Below are positions 8,083 to 17,713 of a stretch of 64,000 nucleotides of DNA, piece after piece. Within the stretch, counting starts at the first letter, position 1; each line of letters opens with the position of its first letter. A model generated the notes under the pieces. That model was not told where the DNA came from. It did no database searches and saw only the letters and a program-made list of their open reading frames with translations. The stretch is from Micromonospora sonchi (GTDB lineage Bacteria > Actinomycetota > Actinomycetes > Mycobacteriales > Micromonosporaceae): positions 27,068-91,067 of the forward strand of contig NZ_BMNB01000026.1 in assembly GCF_014646235.1 (NCBI RefSeq). The letters run 5' to 3'. The translations under genes were made by a program, and so were the position numbers.

Positions 8083-9063
8083 ATGGGCGGCGTGACCGCC
8101 GCCAGTGCCGCTCCTATTGTTCTCGTCCTCGGCGACGAGGAGCTGCTCGCCACGCGTGCGGTGGCCGAAACCGTCGCCGCCGCCCGCGCCGCCGACCCGG
8201 ACGTCGACGTGCGGGAGTACGCCGCCGGGCAGCTCACCGTCGGCGAGATCGACGAGATGCTCAGCCCGTCGCTGTTCGGCGGGCGCCGGGTGCTGGTGCT
8301 GCGGTCCGGCCAGGACGCCCGCAAGGACCTGGTCGCCGCCCTGCTGGCGTACGCGAAGAATCCCGACCCGGACGTGCAACTCGTGGTGCAGCACCTCGGC
8401 GCGGCCAAGGGCAAGGCGTTCGCCGACGGGTTGAAGTCGGCCGGCGCCCAGGTGCTGCCCGCGACCAAGCTCAAGGGGCACCGGGACCGGGTGGCCTTCG
8501 TCCGCGACGAGTTCCGCCGGGCGGGCGCGCGGTGCACCGACGACGCCGCCGAGGCGCTGATCGCGGCGGTCGGCAACGACCTGCGAGAACTCGCGGCCGC
8601 CTGCTCGCAGTTGATCGCCGACACCGACGGCCGGATCGGCGCCGACACGGTGGCGCGCTACTACCGGGGCCGGGTGGAGGTGACCGGTTTCACCGTGGCC
8701 GACGCCACCATGGTCGGTGACCTTCCGGGTGCCCTGGAGGCGCTGCGTTGGGCGCTGCACGTGGGGGTGGATCCGGTGCCGATCGCCGACGCCCTCGCCG
8801 ACGGGGTACGCACCGTGGCGAAGGTCGCCTCGGCCGGTCGCGGCAGCCCCTACCAGCTGGCGAGCAGCCTGGGCATGCCGCCGTGGAAGGTCGAACGGGC
8901 GCAACGGCAGGCGCGCGGCTGGACGCCCGACGGGCTGGTCCGGGCCATGCAGGCGGCGGCCGAGTGCAACGCGGCCGTCAAGGGCGGCTCCGACGACCGG
9001 GCGTACGCGTTGGAGAAGGCGGTCTTCTCGGTGGCCGCCGCGCGGCAGGGTGGCGCCAGGTGA
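8083..9063 (+). CDS. holA: DNA polymerase III subunit delta
   Basis: Delta is the clamp-loader wrench that opens the beta clamp for the replicative polymerase. The 326-residue protein has an N-terminal LVLGDEELLATRAVAE strand-helix pair, a middle DLRELAAACSQLIAD helix near residue 175 and the C-terminal collar domain with LASSLGMPPWKVERAQRQAR. The Walker A lysine is absent, as expected for delta. ATG 8083 and GTG 8092 are both plausible starts. Placement between comEC and rpsT is the common actinobacterial order. Confidence 0.93.
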   Translation: MGGVTAASAAPIVLVLGDEELLATRAVAETVAAARAADPDVDVREYAAGQLTVGEIDEMLSPSLFGGRRVLVLRSGQDARKDLVAALLAYAKNPDPDVQLVVQHLGAAKGKAFADGLKSAGAQVLPATKLKGHRDRVAFVRDEFRRAGARCTDDAAEALIAAVGNDLRELAAACSQLIADTDGRIGADTVARYYRGRVEVTGFTVADATMVGDLPGALEALRWALHVGVDPVPIADALADGVRTVAKVASAGRGSPYQLASSLGMPPWKVERAQRQARGWTPDGLVRAMQAAAECNAAVKGGSDDRAYALEKAVFSVAAARQGGAR

Positions 9064-9554
9064 GCGGAGCCCTCCGTGGCTCGTGGGCCACGATCCCGGC
9101 CGAGGAGGAACGCTACCGTCCGCTCTACGCCCGGGTGCTCGGGCTGCGCTTCGTCAACCCGGGCGGGGTGCTCTGCTTCGTGTTCTTCGAGGGGGCGATC
9201 GCGTTGGCGGCCCTGCTCGCCCTCGCCGAGCTGGTGAAACCGTGGGCGGTGCTGGTGCTGCCGGCGGCGGTGGCCGTCATGGTCAAGCTCAACGACCTGG
9301 TGGCCGCCGCGGTGGTCCGTTCGGCCGCGGCAGTGCCGGAGCAGGAGCGCGACCGGTTCCGGCGGCAGATGGAACCGGTCGTCGGGCGGGTACGCGTCGA
9401 CTGGCTGCCGCGCCGCGTGACCGGCATGGTGGTCGGCGCGGACCCGATGGAATCGACGCGGGCCGAGGTGCCCGATCGGCTGCGCCGCAGAGCGCTGCCC
9501 GGCGCGGTCGCTCCCGATCAGGGCGGGCCGCCGACGGCCGACGCGGGCTCCTGA
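9060..9554 (+). CDS. Small membrane protein of unknown function
   Basis: Not recognised as a named family. The 164-residue product begins with a soluble stretch, then two hydrophobic helices near residues 38-58 (LCFVFFEGAIALAALLALA) and 64-84 (AVLVLPAAVAVMVKL), followed by a charged tail (VPEQERDRFRRQMEPVVGRV). It starts on a GTG overlapping the holA stop codon, so it is probably co-translated with holA. The 3' end runs into a 26-base minisatellite shortly after the stop. Confidence 0.7.
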   Translation: MSGALRGSWATIPAEEERYRPLYARVLGLRFVNPGGVLCFVFFEGAIALAALLALAELVKPWAVLVLPAAVAVMVKLNDLVAAAVVRSAAAVPEQERDRFRRQMEPVVGRVRVDWLPRRVTGMVVGADPMESTRAEVPDRLRRRALPGAVAPDQGGPPTADAGS

Positions 9555-9560
9555 TCAGGC

Positions 9561-9689
9561 GTCCGCCGGAGGCGGTCAGCGCCCAGTGGATCCGGAGGCG
9601 GTCAGCGCCCGGTGACGCCGGACGGGATCAGCGCCCGGTGGATCTGGAGGCGGTCAGCGCCCGGTGGATCTGGAGGCGGTCAGCGCCCG
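9561..9689. repeat. 26-base tandem repeat, five copies
   Basis: Five head-to-tail copies, the first of 25 bases and the other four of 26: 9561-9585, 9586-9611, 9612-9637, 9638-9663 and 9664-9689. The core of each is GGCGGTCAGCGCCC. The last two units are identical and the third is the most diverged (GACGGGATCAGCGCCC). It fills most of the space between the holA operon and the convergent rpsT terminator. A 26-base period excludes conservation as coding sequence. Confidence 0.85.
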
Positions 9690-9702
9690 GTGATGTGACG
9701 TG

Positions 9703-9733
9703 CGAGAGCCCCGGACAATGCCCGGGGCTCTCG
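9703..9733 (-). terminator. Intrinsic terminator hairpin after rpsT
   Basis: A perfect 12-base-pair stem (CGAGAGCCCCGG with its complement) around a seven-base loop, 26 bases beyond the rpsT stop codon. There is no strong U tract, as is common in high-GC actinobacteria. It could also stop transcripts from the opposite strand. Confidence 0.75.
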
Positions 9734-9758
9734 TCAGGTCTTGTCCTGGGTCGCCGGC

Positions 9759-10025
9759 TCAGGCGGAGAACGACGCGACCCGGCTGGCGATCGCCGACTT
9801 GCGGTTCGCGGCCTGGTTGGTGTGGATGACGCCCTTGCTGACTGCCTTGTCCAGCTTGCGCGAGGCGTCCCGCATGAGGGTGGTGGCCTTCTCGAGGTCA
9901 CCGGCCTCAGCGGCCTCGTTGAACTTGCGGATGGCGGTCTTCAGCGACGACTTGACCGACTTGTTACGCAGCCGGCGCTTCTCGTTCTGCCGGTTGCGCT
10001 TGATCTGGGACTTGATGTTCGCCAC
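9759..10025 (-). CDS. rpsT: 30S ribosomal protein S20
   Basis: Binds 16S rRNA near the base of the 30S body and helps early assembly. The 88-residue lysine/arginine-rich protein begins MANIKSQIKRNRQNEKRR and contains NKSVKSSLKTAIRKFNEA and KGVIHTNQAANRKSAI, all typical of S20. Length and end match the family. Transcribed alone, leftward, with a hairpin terminator 26 bases after the stop. Confidence 0.97.
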   Translation of the reverse strand: MANIKSQIKRNRQNEKRRLRNKSVKSSLKTAIRKFNEAAEAGDLEKATTLMRDASRKLDKAVSKGVIHTNQAANRKSAIASRVASFSA

Positions 10026-10194
10026 GCGACAGCCTCGTCTTGATAGCTCGGGTTGGTCAGCTTGTGCGCACGACGAGCATGCGTCATCGCTACGCGAAGA
10101 GCCAGGTTACCAGGTCGCCCCGGACGGGCCAAAACGGCACCCGGTGGCCGTGGCGGTCACCCTGGGTGGCCCGGGGCGGCTGGGCACGAGGTGG

Positions 10195-11184
10195 TCACGT
10201 CCAGCCCTGGCGGCGGGCCAGCCAGCCGAGCGCCTGTTCACCGGTCCACCGCTGGTGGGCGGGCAGGCTGGCCGAGGCGGTCGGCGGCGCGGCGGCGGCG
10301 GCGGCGGTCAGGTGGTAGCCGGCGAGGGCGGCCAGGGCCACGTCGAGCGCGTCGTCGGGCGCGCCGGCGGCGGCCGGATGAGCGGTGAAGCGGGCGTCGA
10401 CGTCCAGCCCGCTGGCGTACCCGGTGATCAGCAGGCCGACCAGGTCGAACCAGGCGGGCCCGTGGCAGAGCCACGTCCAGTCGCAGAACCAGGGCGCACC
10501 GGCCCGGTCGATCAGCACGTTGTCCACCCGCAGGTCGCCGTGGGTCAGGCCGGCCGCCCCGGCGGTGTACCCGGGCAGGCGCGACTCCAGCGCGACCAGT
10601 TCGGCGAGCCGTCCCCGAGCCGAAGCGGGCAGCGGCGGCAGCGGTTCCCGGCCGGCGGCGACCTCGTCCCACCAGAGGATGTCGTCGCGGGCCAGGTCGG
10701 CGAGCCGGGGCAGCCCGAGGTCGACCAGTTCGGCCGGCGGGTCGGCGAGCGCGGCGGCGACGTCGGCGTACTCGGCGAGGGTGGCGTCCAGCTCGGCCGA
10801 ATCCCAGGGCAGCCGGGGAGTGTGGCCGTCGACCGGGTCCAGGCAGAGCGCGTACCAGCCCGCCTCCCAGAGGGCCCAGCGCAGTCGGGGCACCGGCAGC
10901 CCGGCGGGCAACCGGGTCAGGATCGCCGCCTCCCGGGCGTACCAGTCGACCAGGTGCGGTTGCTCGGCGTGGGGCGCGGCCTTGACGAACGCGCTGGCAC
11001 CGTCGGCGGTGCGCAGCACCGCGGCGAAACCCCGGGTGAATCCGGCGCCGGCGCCGCGGGCCTCGACCACCGCCGCGCCGAGCCGGGCCGAAACCGCCGA
11101 GCGGACCGCCGCCGGCAACGTGCGCCACGCGGGCCGCCGGGCGGTCGCGTGGTACGGCACGGGCGGCGGGGACCAGGCGCTCAC
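10195..11184 (-). CDS. Aminoglycoside-phosphotransferase-like kinase
   Basis: A 329-residue protein of the APH/choline kinase fold, transferring phosphate from ATP to a small molecule. The catalytic loop HGDLRVDNVLID lies near residue 222 (Asp and Asn in place) and the metal-binding motif is FCDWTW in place of the usual IDWE, so the metal aspartate is kept. The N-lobe lysine is likely in AFVKAAPHAEQP. Many such proteins are not resistance enzymes and the substrate is unknown. The start is GTG 11184; the gene faces away from the DUF4240 gene 38 bases off. Confidence 0.82.
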   Translation of the reverse strand: MSAWSPPPVPYHATARRPAWRTLPAAVRSAVSARLGAAVVEARGAGAGFTRGFAAVLRTADGASAFVKAAPHAEQPHLVDWYAREAAILTRLPAGLPVPRLRWALWEAGWYALCLDPVDGHTPRLPWDSAELDATLAEYADVAAALADPPAELVDLGLPRLADLARDDILWWDEVAAGREPLPPLPASARGRLAELVALESRLPGYTAGAAGLTHGDLRVDNVLIDRAGAPWFCDWTWLCHGPAWFDLVGLLITGYASGLDVDARFTAHPAAAGAPDDALDVALAALAGYHLTAAAAAAPPTASASLPAHQRWTGEQALGWLARRQGWT

Positions 11185-11222
11185 CAGACCATGCTGCCCG
11201 ACGTCTGCCAGACTGCCAGGCC

Positions 11223-11756
11223 ATGAGGACCGACGACTTCTGGCAGTTGATCGAGCGGGCCCGCGCCGGTGCGGCAGAGCCCGGCGCCGTCGCCGCCCGG
11301 GCCGTCGCGCTGCTCGCCGACCGCGATCCGGAGGAGATCCTCGGGTACGCCCACCACCAGCAGCGGGTCCTCGCCGCCTCCCACCGGGTCGACCTCTGGG
11401 GTGCCGCGTACCTGATCAACGGGGGCGTCTCCGACGACGGGTTCGATCATTTCCGTGGCTGGCTGATGACCCAGGGCCGGGCGGTTTTCGCCCGGGCGGT
11501 CGCCGAGCCGGACTCGCTCGCCGAACTGCCCCGGGTGCGGACCGCCTCGCTCAGCGGCGAGGAGTTCGAGTGCGCCGACATGCTGGCCGTGCCGTGGGAC
11601 GCGTACCGCCGGGCGACCGCGACCGAACTCCCGATGGACCGGCCGGCGAGCCCGGAGCCGGACCTCAACGACTTCTGGGACTTCGACGACCCCGACGAGG
11701 CCCGACGCCGGCTGCCTCGGCTCGCCGCCCTCTTCGTCGAACCGCCGCAGGAGTGA
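11223..11756 (+). CDS. DUF4240 domain protein
   Basis: The 177-residue product begins MRTDDFWQLIERARAG and contains DLWGAAYLINGGVSDDGFDHFRGWLMTQGR, the signature of DUF4240, a family with no assigned function common in streptomycetes and relatives. The C-terminal half carries DFWDFDDPDEARRRLPRL. It lacks membrane segments or a signal peptide and is probably cytoplasmic. It is divergent from the phosphotransferase gene and precedes lepA by about 40 bases to its promoter. Confidence 0.8.
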   Translation: MRTDDFWQLIERARAGAAEPGAVAARAVALLADRDPEEILGYAHHQQRVLAASHRVDLWGAAYLINGGVSDDGFDHFRGWLMTQGRAVFARAVAEPDSLAELPRVRTASLSGEEFECADMLAVPWDAYRRATATELPMDRPASPEPDLNDFWDFDDPDEARRRLPRLAALFVEPPQE

Positions 11757-11794
11757 CGGACGCCCGGCCGACGCTCGCCGGGGACGTGGGAGCA

Positions 11795-11818
11795 TAGAGT
11801 GGGCCGGCGCGCCGGCCC
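11795..11818 (+). promoter_or_regulatory. lepA promoter box and leader palindrome
   Basis: TAGAGT at 11795-11800 is a good -10 candidate. It is followed directly by the 18-base perfect palindrome GGGCCGGCG/CGCCGGCCC (11801-11818), which would sit at the transcript's 5' end. The arrangement argues that lepA starts at GTG 11850 rather than at GTG 11799, which overlaps the -10 box. Confidence 0.4.
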
Positions 11819-11849
11819 GCTCACCGTCAGCCGACCAGAACGGACCGCT

Positions 11850-13727
<1,878 letters not shown>

Positions 13728-13743
13728 CGTGGTGTCATGGCCG

Positions 13744-13769
13744 GTTTGGGATTTCGGTGCCGAGGGAAC
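13744..13769 (+). promoter_or_regulatory. Putative SigB/SigF-type promoter, first GlsB gene
   Basis: GTTT (13744-13747), a 16-base spacer and GGGAAC (13764-13769) match the GTTT-N14-18-GGGTAT pattern described for stress sigma factors of the SigB/SigF group in Streptomyces and mycobacteria. The same layout, spacing and distance to the ATG occur before the second copy at 14281-14306, which supports it. Confidence 0.5.
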
Positions 13770-13826
13770 TGGATCGGCACGACAGGAACCCCCGCAGAAT
13801 GACATCTTCCGGTTAGGAGAGCGACA

Positions 13827-14117
13827 ATGGAGCTCACCGTCTGGGGCATCATCACCGCGTTGATCGTCGGTCTGATCGTCGGCGCGTTGGGCCGTCTCGT
13901 GGTACCAGGCCGGCAGGACATGCCGATCTGGCTGCACATGCTCATCGGCGTCGGTGCGGCGCTGCTCGGTACGGTGCTTGCCCGCGCGATGGGCATCGCC
14001 ACGGTCACCGCCGGTGTCGACTGGGCCGAGCTCGCGGTCCAGGTCGCGCTGGCCGCGATCGCGGTGGCCCTGGTTGCCGGCGTGGGAAGTCGCCGCCGCG
14101 GCGTCACCCACCGGTAA
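13827..14117 (+). CDS. GlsB/YeaQ/YmgE family membrane stress protein, copy 1
   Basis: The 96-residue protein is almost wholly three hydrophobic segments (residues 3-24, 34-53 and 67-88) with Gly-rich turns GLIVGALGRLVVPGRQ, the pattern of the transglycosylase-associated (PF04226) family whose members are induced by stress. The molecular function is not known. A GGAGAGCGAC ribosome site precedes the ATG. It is 80-90 percent identical by eye to the next gene, showing a recent tandem duplication; each copy has its own promoter-like element and terminator. Confidence 0.9.
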   Translation: MELTVWGIITALIVGLIVGALGRLVVPGRQDMPIWLHMLIGVGAALLGTVLARAMGIATVTAGVDWAELAVQVALAAIAVALVAGVGSRRRGVTHR

Positions 14118-14131
14118 CCACATCCGCCTCG

Positions 14132-14163
14132 CCGGCGCCCGGCCGTATCTGGCCGGGCGCCGG
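14132..14163 (+). terminator. Terminator hairpin after GlsB copy 1
   Basis: A perfect 13-base-pair stem CCGGCGCCCGGCC with its complement around a six-base loop (GTATCT), 14 bases after the stop codon. It separates the two duplicated genes into independent transcription units. Confidence 0.75.
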
Positions 14164-14280
14164 TTGGCGTATTTCCCGTCGTGCGTCGGGCCGGACGGGC
14201 CCCGTGGTGGCCATGTTCTGCGGTGTCTCGGATCCGCTGTGCTGTCTCAGCCCCGATGCGACGTCCCGCCGGGAAAGTCG

Positions 14281-14306
14281 GTTTGGGAAGTTCGCGGCTC
14301 GGGCAT
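14281..14306 (+). promoter_or_regulatory. Putative SigB/SigF-type promoter, second GlsB gene
   Basis: GTTT (14281-14284), a 16-base spacer and GGGCAT (14301-14306), 85 bases before the ATG; in the first copy the matching distance is 83 bases. The region around GTTTGGGA is conserved between the two otherwise different upstream regions, suggesting selection or duplication of the promoter. Confidence 0.5.
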
Positions 14307-14365
14307 TAGGCGGTCACGACAGCAGAGCCACGAAACGTGGAACTTCTTTTGTGAAGGAGAGCGAC

Positions 14366-14653
14366 ATGGAGCTCACCGTCTGGGGCATCATCACCGCGCT
14401 GATCGTCGGTCTGATCGTCGGCGCGTTGGGCCGGCTCGTGGTACCGGGCCGGCAGGGCATGCCGATGTGGCTGCACATGCTCATCGGTGTCGGCGCCGCG
14501 CTGCTCGGCACCGTGATCGCCCGCGCCTCCGGCTTCGCCGAGACCGCCGGTATCGACTGGCGGGAGCTGATGCTTCAGGTGCTGCTGGCCGCCGTCGCGG
14601 TCGCGCTGGTCGCCGGAGTGGGCCGCAGCCGTCGGGGGGTCACCCACCGGTAA
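14366..14653 (+). CDS. GlsB/YeaQ/YmgE family membrane stress protein, copy 2
   Basis: A 95-residue paralogue of the gene 250 bases upstream. It is identical over the first 30 residues (MELTVWGIITALIVGLIVGA onward) and differs mainly in the loop before the third membrane segment, GFAETAGIDWRELMLQ against GIATVTAGVDWAELAVQ. ATG 14366 follows GAAGGAGAGCGAC. Membrane protein of unknown mechanism. It ends 13 bases before a strong terminator. Confidence 0.9.
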   Translation: MELTVWGIITALIVGLIVGALGRLVVPGRQGMPMWLHMLIGVGAALLGTVIARASGFAETAGIDWRELMLQVLLAAVAVALVAGVGRSRRGVTHR

Positions 14654-14666
14654 CAGCTGATCTCGA

Positions 14667-14698
14667 AAAGGCGCCCGACATCCAGGTCGGGCGCCTTT
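14667..14698 (+). terminator. Terminator hairpin after GlsB copy 2
   Basis: A perfect 13-base-pair stem AAAGGCGCCCGAC with its complement, six-base loop ATCCAG, ending in TTT. It looks like a classic intrinsic terminator. Confidence 0.85.
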
Positions 14699-14735
14699 CG
14701 TGTGTGGTACACCCGGTGAGTGCGGGCACGTAGGT

Positions 14736-14789
14736 GTTAAAAGGGGCCCCTTTTACTACGCCAGGCGTTAAAAAGGGGCCCTTCCTTAC
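14736..14789. repeat. Paired palindromic repeat, locus 2
   Basis: Units 14736-14756 and 14767-14789 of the GTTAA-AGGGGCCCCTT-TTAC family, separated by ten bases. The locus lies between the GlsB terminator and the stop codon of the convergent PhyH gene, which begins five bases after the second unit. Confidence 0.85.
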
Positions 14790-14793
14790 CCGC

Positions 14794-15729
14794 TCAGCGG
14801 AGCCAGGGGATGTTGCGGTTGAGCTGGTTGCGCTGCTTCAGTTCCTTGCGGAGCGGGATCTCGTCGTCGATGTAGCCGTCCCAGTTGATGCCCCAGTAGT
14901 TCGCGGTGTGGGTGCCCTCGCCACAGAGTTGGCGCTGCACCGGCGTGCGGTTGGCCCACCACTCGCCGTCCTTGTCGATGTGCAGCTCGTCCAACGGGCG
15001 GATCCACCGGTAGGTGTAGCCGACGAAGAGCATCTTGCGGGTGATGTTCGACAGGTTCGTCGAGCGGGAGTGCCACTGGCGGCGGTCGAAGATGAAGGCG
15101 TCGCCCGGGTTGGCGGTGATCTCGACGGTGCCCTCCGGGTCCGGGTTGTGCACCGTGGTGTCCGCCGGCCGGGGCAGCGAGTTCCACAGGTGGCTGCCGG
15201 GGATCACCTTGGTCGCGCCGCGACCGTTCTCCGACAGGTCGGAGAGCACGTAGGCGACCTTCAGCGAGAACATCGGCCGGGGCAGGTTCGGGTCCATCGT
15301 CTCCGGGTCGGAGTTCTGCCGGTACCCGTCCTGGTGCCAACCCCAGTACGGCTTCTCCGGCTCCAGGGCCGGCGGGGTGACGTCCAGGTGGTTGTGGTGG
15401 GAGTAGATGTTCCACCCAGCCAGGCCCCACATGTACGGGAAGGCGATCGGGTGGGTGAGCAGGTCACCGAAGAGTTCGTCGCGGTCGAGGAAGCCCAGCA
15501 GGTGCAGGGTGCCGTCCTTGGTGGTCTTGCCCTTGGCCTTCTCCTCCTCGTACACCCGGTCGACCGCGGCCTCGAGAGCGGCCCGGTGGTCTTCGGTCAG
15601 GACGTTGCGCAGCAGGAGGAAGCCCTGCTCATGGAACTCCTTGCGGTCGACGTCGCTGATCGGTTCGTAGCCGGTCCGGTCGCCGTAGTCGAATGCCACG
15701 TCGTACCCCTCCCCAAGAGGTGAAACCAT
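14794..15729 (-). CDS. Phytanoyl-CoA dioxygenase (PhyH) family oxygenase
   Basis: Fe(II)/2-oxoglutarate-dependent oxygenase of 311 residues. The facial triad is probably the His and Asp of WHQDGYRQ near residue 146 and a distal histidine after DAFIFDRRQWHSRS near residue 220; the ensuing R of NITRKMLF may bind 2-oxoglutarate. ATG 15729 is chosen because a TACGAT -10-like box (minus strand, 15748-15753) lies inside the longer reading from 15771. The substrate is unknown; no biosynthetic partners are adjacent. Its stop abuts the palindromic repeat. Confidence 0.82.
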   Translation of the reverse strand: MVSPLGEGYDVAFDYGDRTGYEPISDVDRKEFHEQGFLLLRNVLTEDHRAALEAAVDRVYEEEKAKGKTTKDGTLHLLGFLDRDELFGDLLTHPIAFPYMWGLAGWNIYSHHNHLDVTPPALEPEKPYWGWHQDGYRQNSDPETMDPNLPRPMFSLKVAYVLSDLSENGRGATKVIPGSHLWNSLPRPADTTVHNPDPEGTVEITANPGDAFIFDRRQWHSRSTNLSNITRKMLFVGYTYRWIRPLDELHIDKDGEWWANRTPVQRQLCGEGTHTANYWGINWDGYIDDEIPLRKELKQRNQLNRNIPWLR

Positions 15730-15917
15730 TTCTGGCACAGGCAGCCGATCGTAACGCCCTTGGCCGAGCATCGACAGGCACCCTGCGGGTATCGCGCGGG
15801 CATGGCGACCGACAGCCGCGACGCGACTACCGACAGCTACTTTCGCCCTGCGTGCCGCCCGTCTCGTGGGGAAAAGCCGGATTTTGCGGTGACTGCGGGT
15901 AAGGCCGTCGGGATCCG

Positions 15918-16775
15918 CTACGCGTCCGCGAAGACCTCTGCGACCACCTCGGCGGGCTGGTCGACGTCAGCGTCGACCCGGCTCCACGAGCGCCCTCGGT
16001 TGGTCCACTCCAGGTCGCCGAAACGGACCCGTTTCACGCCGTGGTCGTTGGCGTGCGCGACCAGCCAGTGCGCGTACCGCCAGCCCTCGCGCTGGTTCCC
16101 GGCCGCCACCGTCAGGCCGGTCAGGCTGGCCGTGGTGGCCGAGGGCGCCAGCCCCCAGTCGAGCTTGAGCCCCCGGTTCAGGGCGGTGGCGGCGGCCTCG
16201 CCGCGCATCGCCGGATCCCCGCCGAAGGTGCAGACCACCGCGCCGGTGGCGTGGCCGAGCAGAGCCCGGGCGAGCACCTCCGACTCGTCGGCCCACTTCT
16301 CGTATGCCTCCGGGAAGGCGGAGCGTTGCACCTTCTGTGCGGCGTCGGTGACCCGCATCTGCTCCCAGCCGCGCACCTTCTTCAGCGCCGCGTAGAACTT
16401 GTCGGCCGCGTACCGGGGGTCGCGGATCTCCTTGGGGCTGCCCCAGCCCTGACTCGGCCGCTGCTGGAACAGCCCGACCGAGTCACGGTCGCCGCCGGCC
16501 AGGTTGCGCAGCCCGGACTCCTGGTACGCGGTGGCCAGGGCCACCACCACCGCCCGGTCCGGCAGCTCTTGCTGGATGCCGATGGCCGCGATGGTCGCCG
16601 CGTTGGCCATCTGGTGCGAGTTCAGGGTCACCGTGCCGTCGGCCTGCACCGTGCATGTTCGGCCGACCAGCGGCAGGTTCAACTGCTCGCCGACCTGCCG
16701 CATGGCGAGAACGACGCCGATCACGGCGATCAGCACGAGGACGACGCAACCCGTCACGACTGCCCGAGTCCGCAC
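15918..16775 (-). CDS. Membrane-anchored lysozyme-like protein
   Basis: The 285-residue product starts with a signal anchor (AVVTGCVVLVLIAVIGVVLAM) and continues outside the cell. The segment NAATIAAIGIQQELPDRAVVVALATAYQESGLRNLAGGDRDSVGLFQQRPSQGWG resembles the helical core and active-site glutamate region of transglycosylase/lysozyme folds (TAYQESGLRN), so cell-wall cleavage is possible but not shown. GTG 16775 follows GGGAGGTGTG. Homologues in actinomycetes are often mislabelled heavy metal transporters. Confidence 0.65.
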   Translation of the reverse strand: MRTRAVVTGCVVLVLIAVIGVVLAMRQVGEQLNLPLVGRTCTVQADGTVTLNSHQMANAATIAAIGIQQELPDRAVVVALATAYQESGLRNLAGGDRDSVGLFQQRPSQGWGSPKEIRDPRYAADKFYAALKKVRGWEQMRVTDAAQKVQRSAFPEAYEKWADESEVLARALLGHATGAVVCTFGGDPAMRGEAAATALNRGLKLDWGLAPSATTASLTGLTVAAGNQREGWRYAHWLVAHANDHGVKRVRFGDLEWTNRGRSWSRVDADVDQPAEVVAEVFADA

Positions 16776-16898
16776 CCACACCTCCCGTACGACGACCCGC
16801 CAAGCGTACGTCCCCGTTCGGCCAGTACGCCGTCGTCCGTCCGGTTGCACCCGGCCCGCGACGCGTACGCCGCGAGCGGTGGTTCCCCGTCCCGGACG

Positions 16899-17693
16899 CT
16901 ACTCACCCCCGTCGAGCTCGGCCACCCAGCGCGGCGGGCGCTTCTCCCGGAACGCGGCGACCCCCTCCACCCCGTCCGCGGAGCGAAAGTACCGGGTGGA
17001 GAGGGCGGTCAGCTCCGCCAGTTCGGCGCGCAGGTCGGTGGCGACCGGGCGGCGCAGCAGAGCCTTGACGCCGGCCAGCGCCGCCGGGGCACCGCGCACC
17101 AGCGAATCCCGGTAGCGTCGCACCGCGTCGTCCAGCTCGTCGGCGGGCACAGCGGCGGTGACCAGGCCGATCTCGGCGGCCCGCCGGCCGTCGAAGATGT
17201 CACCGGTCAGGTACAGCTCGGCCGCCGCCCGGGAGTGCAGCCGGGGCAGCACGGCCGCCGAGATCACCGCCGGGATCACCCCGATCCGTACCTCGGTGAA
17301 GGCGAACGTGGCCCCGGCGGCGCAGACCGCCAGATCGGCCGCGGCGATCAGCCCCAGGCCGCCCGCCCGGGCCGGGCCGGCGACCTTGGCCAGCACCGGC
17401 TTCGGGCACTCCCGGAGCGCCGCGAGCACGTCACCCAGCATCCCGGCCGGCACCGTCCCGCTGGCGTACGCCGCCGCCGTCTCCGTCAAATCCGCCCCGG
17501 AACAGAAGACCGGGCCGGTGTGGTCCAGCACGATCACCCGAACCGCGTCGTCGGCGACCGCGGCGGCCAGCCCTGCCAACAGTTCGGTCATCAACGGGGT
17601 GGAGAGCGCGTTGCGGTTGTGCGGGCTGTCCAGGGTGAGGGTGCTCACCCCGTGGCCCGTGGCGACCCGTACCAGCGCGTCGGTAGACGTCAT
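16899..17693 (-). CDS. Enoyl-CoA hydratase/isomerase family protein
   Basis: A 264-residue crotonase-fold protein. It has the oxyanion-hole segments HTGPVFCSGADL near residue 65 and AGPARAGGLGLIAAADLAVC near residue 107, and a FAFTEVRIGVIPAVIS helix. One of the two catalytic glutamates of hydratases (E144 in rat) falls in FTEVRIGVIPA; the other position in AGGLGLIAAADL is not acidic, so the reaction may differ. Start ATG 17693 has TAGTGT eight bases upstream. Divergent from hemW with overlapping promoters. Confidence 0.85.
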   Translation of the reverse strand: MTSTDALVRVATGHGVSTLTLDSPHNRNALSTPLMTELLAGLAAAVADDAVRVIVLDHTGPVFCSGADLTETAAAYASGTVPAGMLGDVLAALRECPKPVLAKVAGPARAGGLGLIAAADLAVCAAGATFAFTEVRIGVIPAVISAAVLPRLHSRAAAELYLTGDIFDGRRAAEIGLVTAAVPADELDDAVRRYRDSLVRGAPAALAGVKALLRRPVATDLRAELAELTALSTRYFRSADGVEGVAAFREKRPPRWVAELDGGE

Positions 17694-17713
17694 GAGACGG
17701 CACACTAGTGGCC

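Noticed and set aside
9561..9689. Possible CRISPR array at the 26-base repeats
   Set aside because: The units are directly adjacent, without unique spacers; no cas gene is present in the window.
11799..11849. Longer lepA protein starting at GTG 11799
   Set aside because: That GTG overlaps the best -10 box and the palindrome that follows; GTG 11850 begins just before the conserved GTPase domain.
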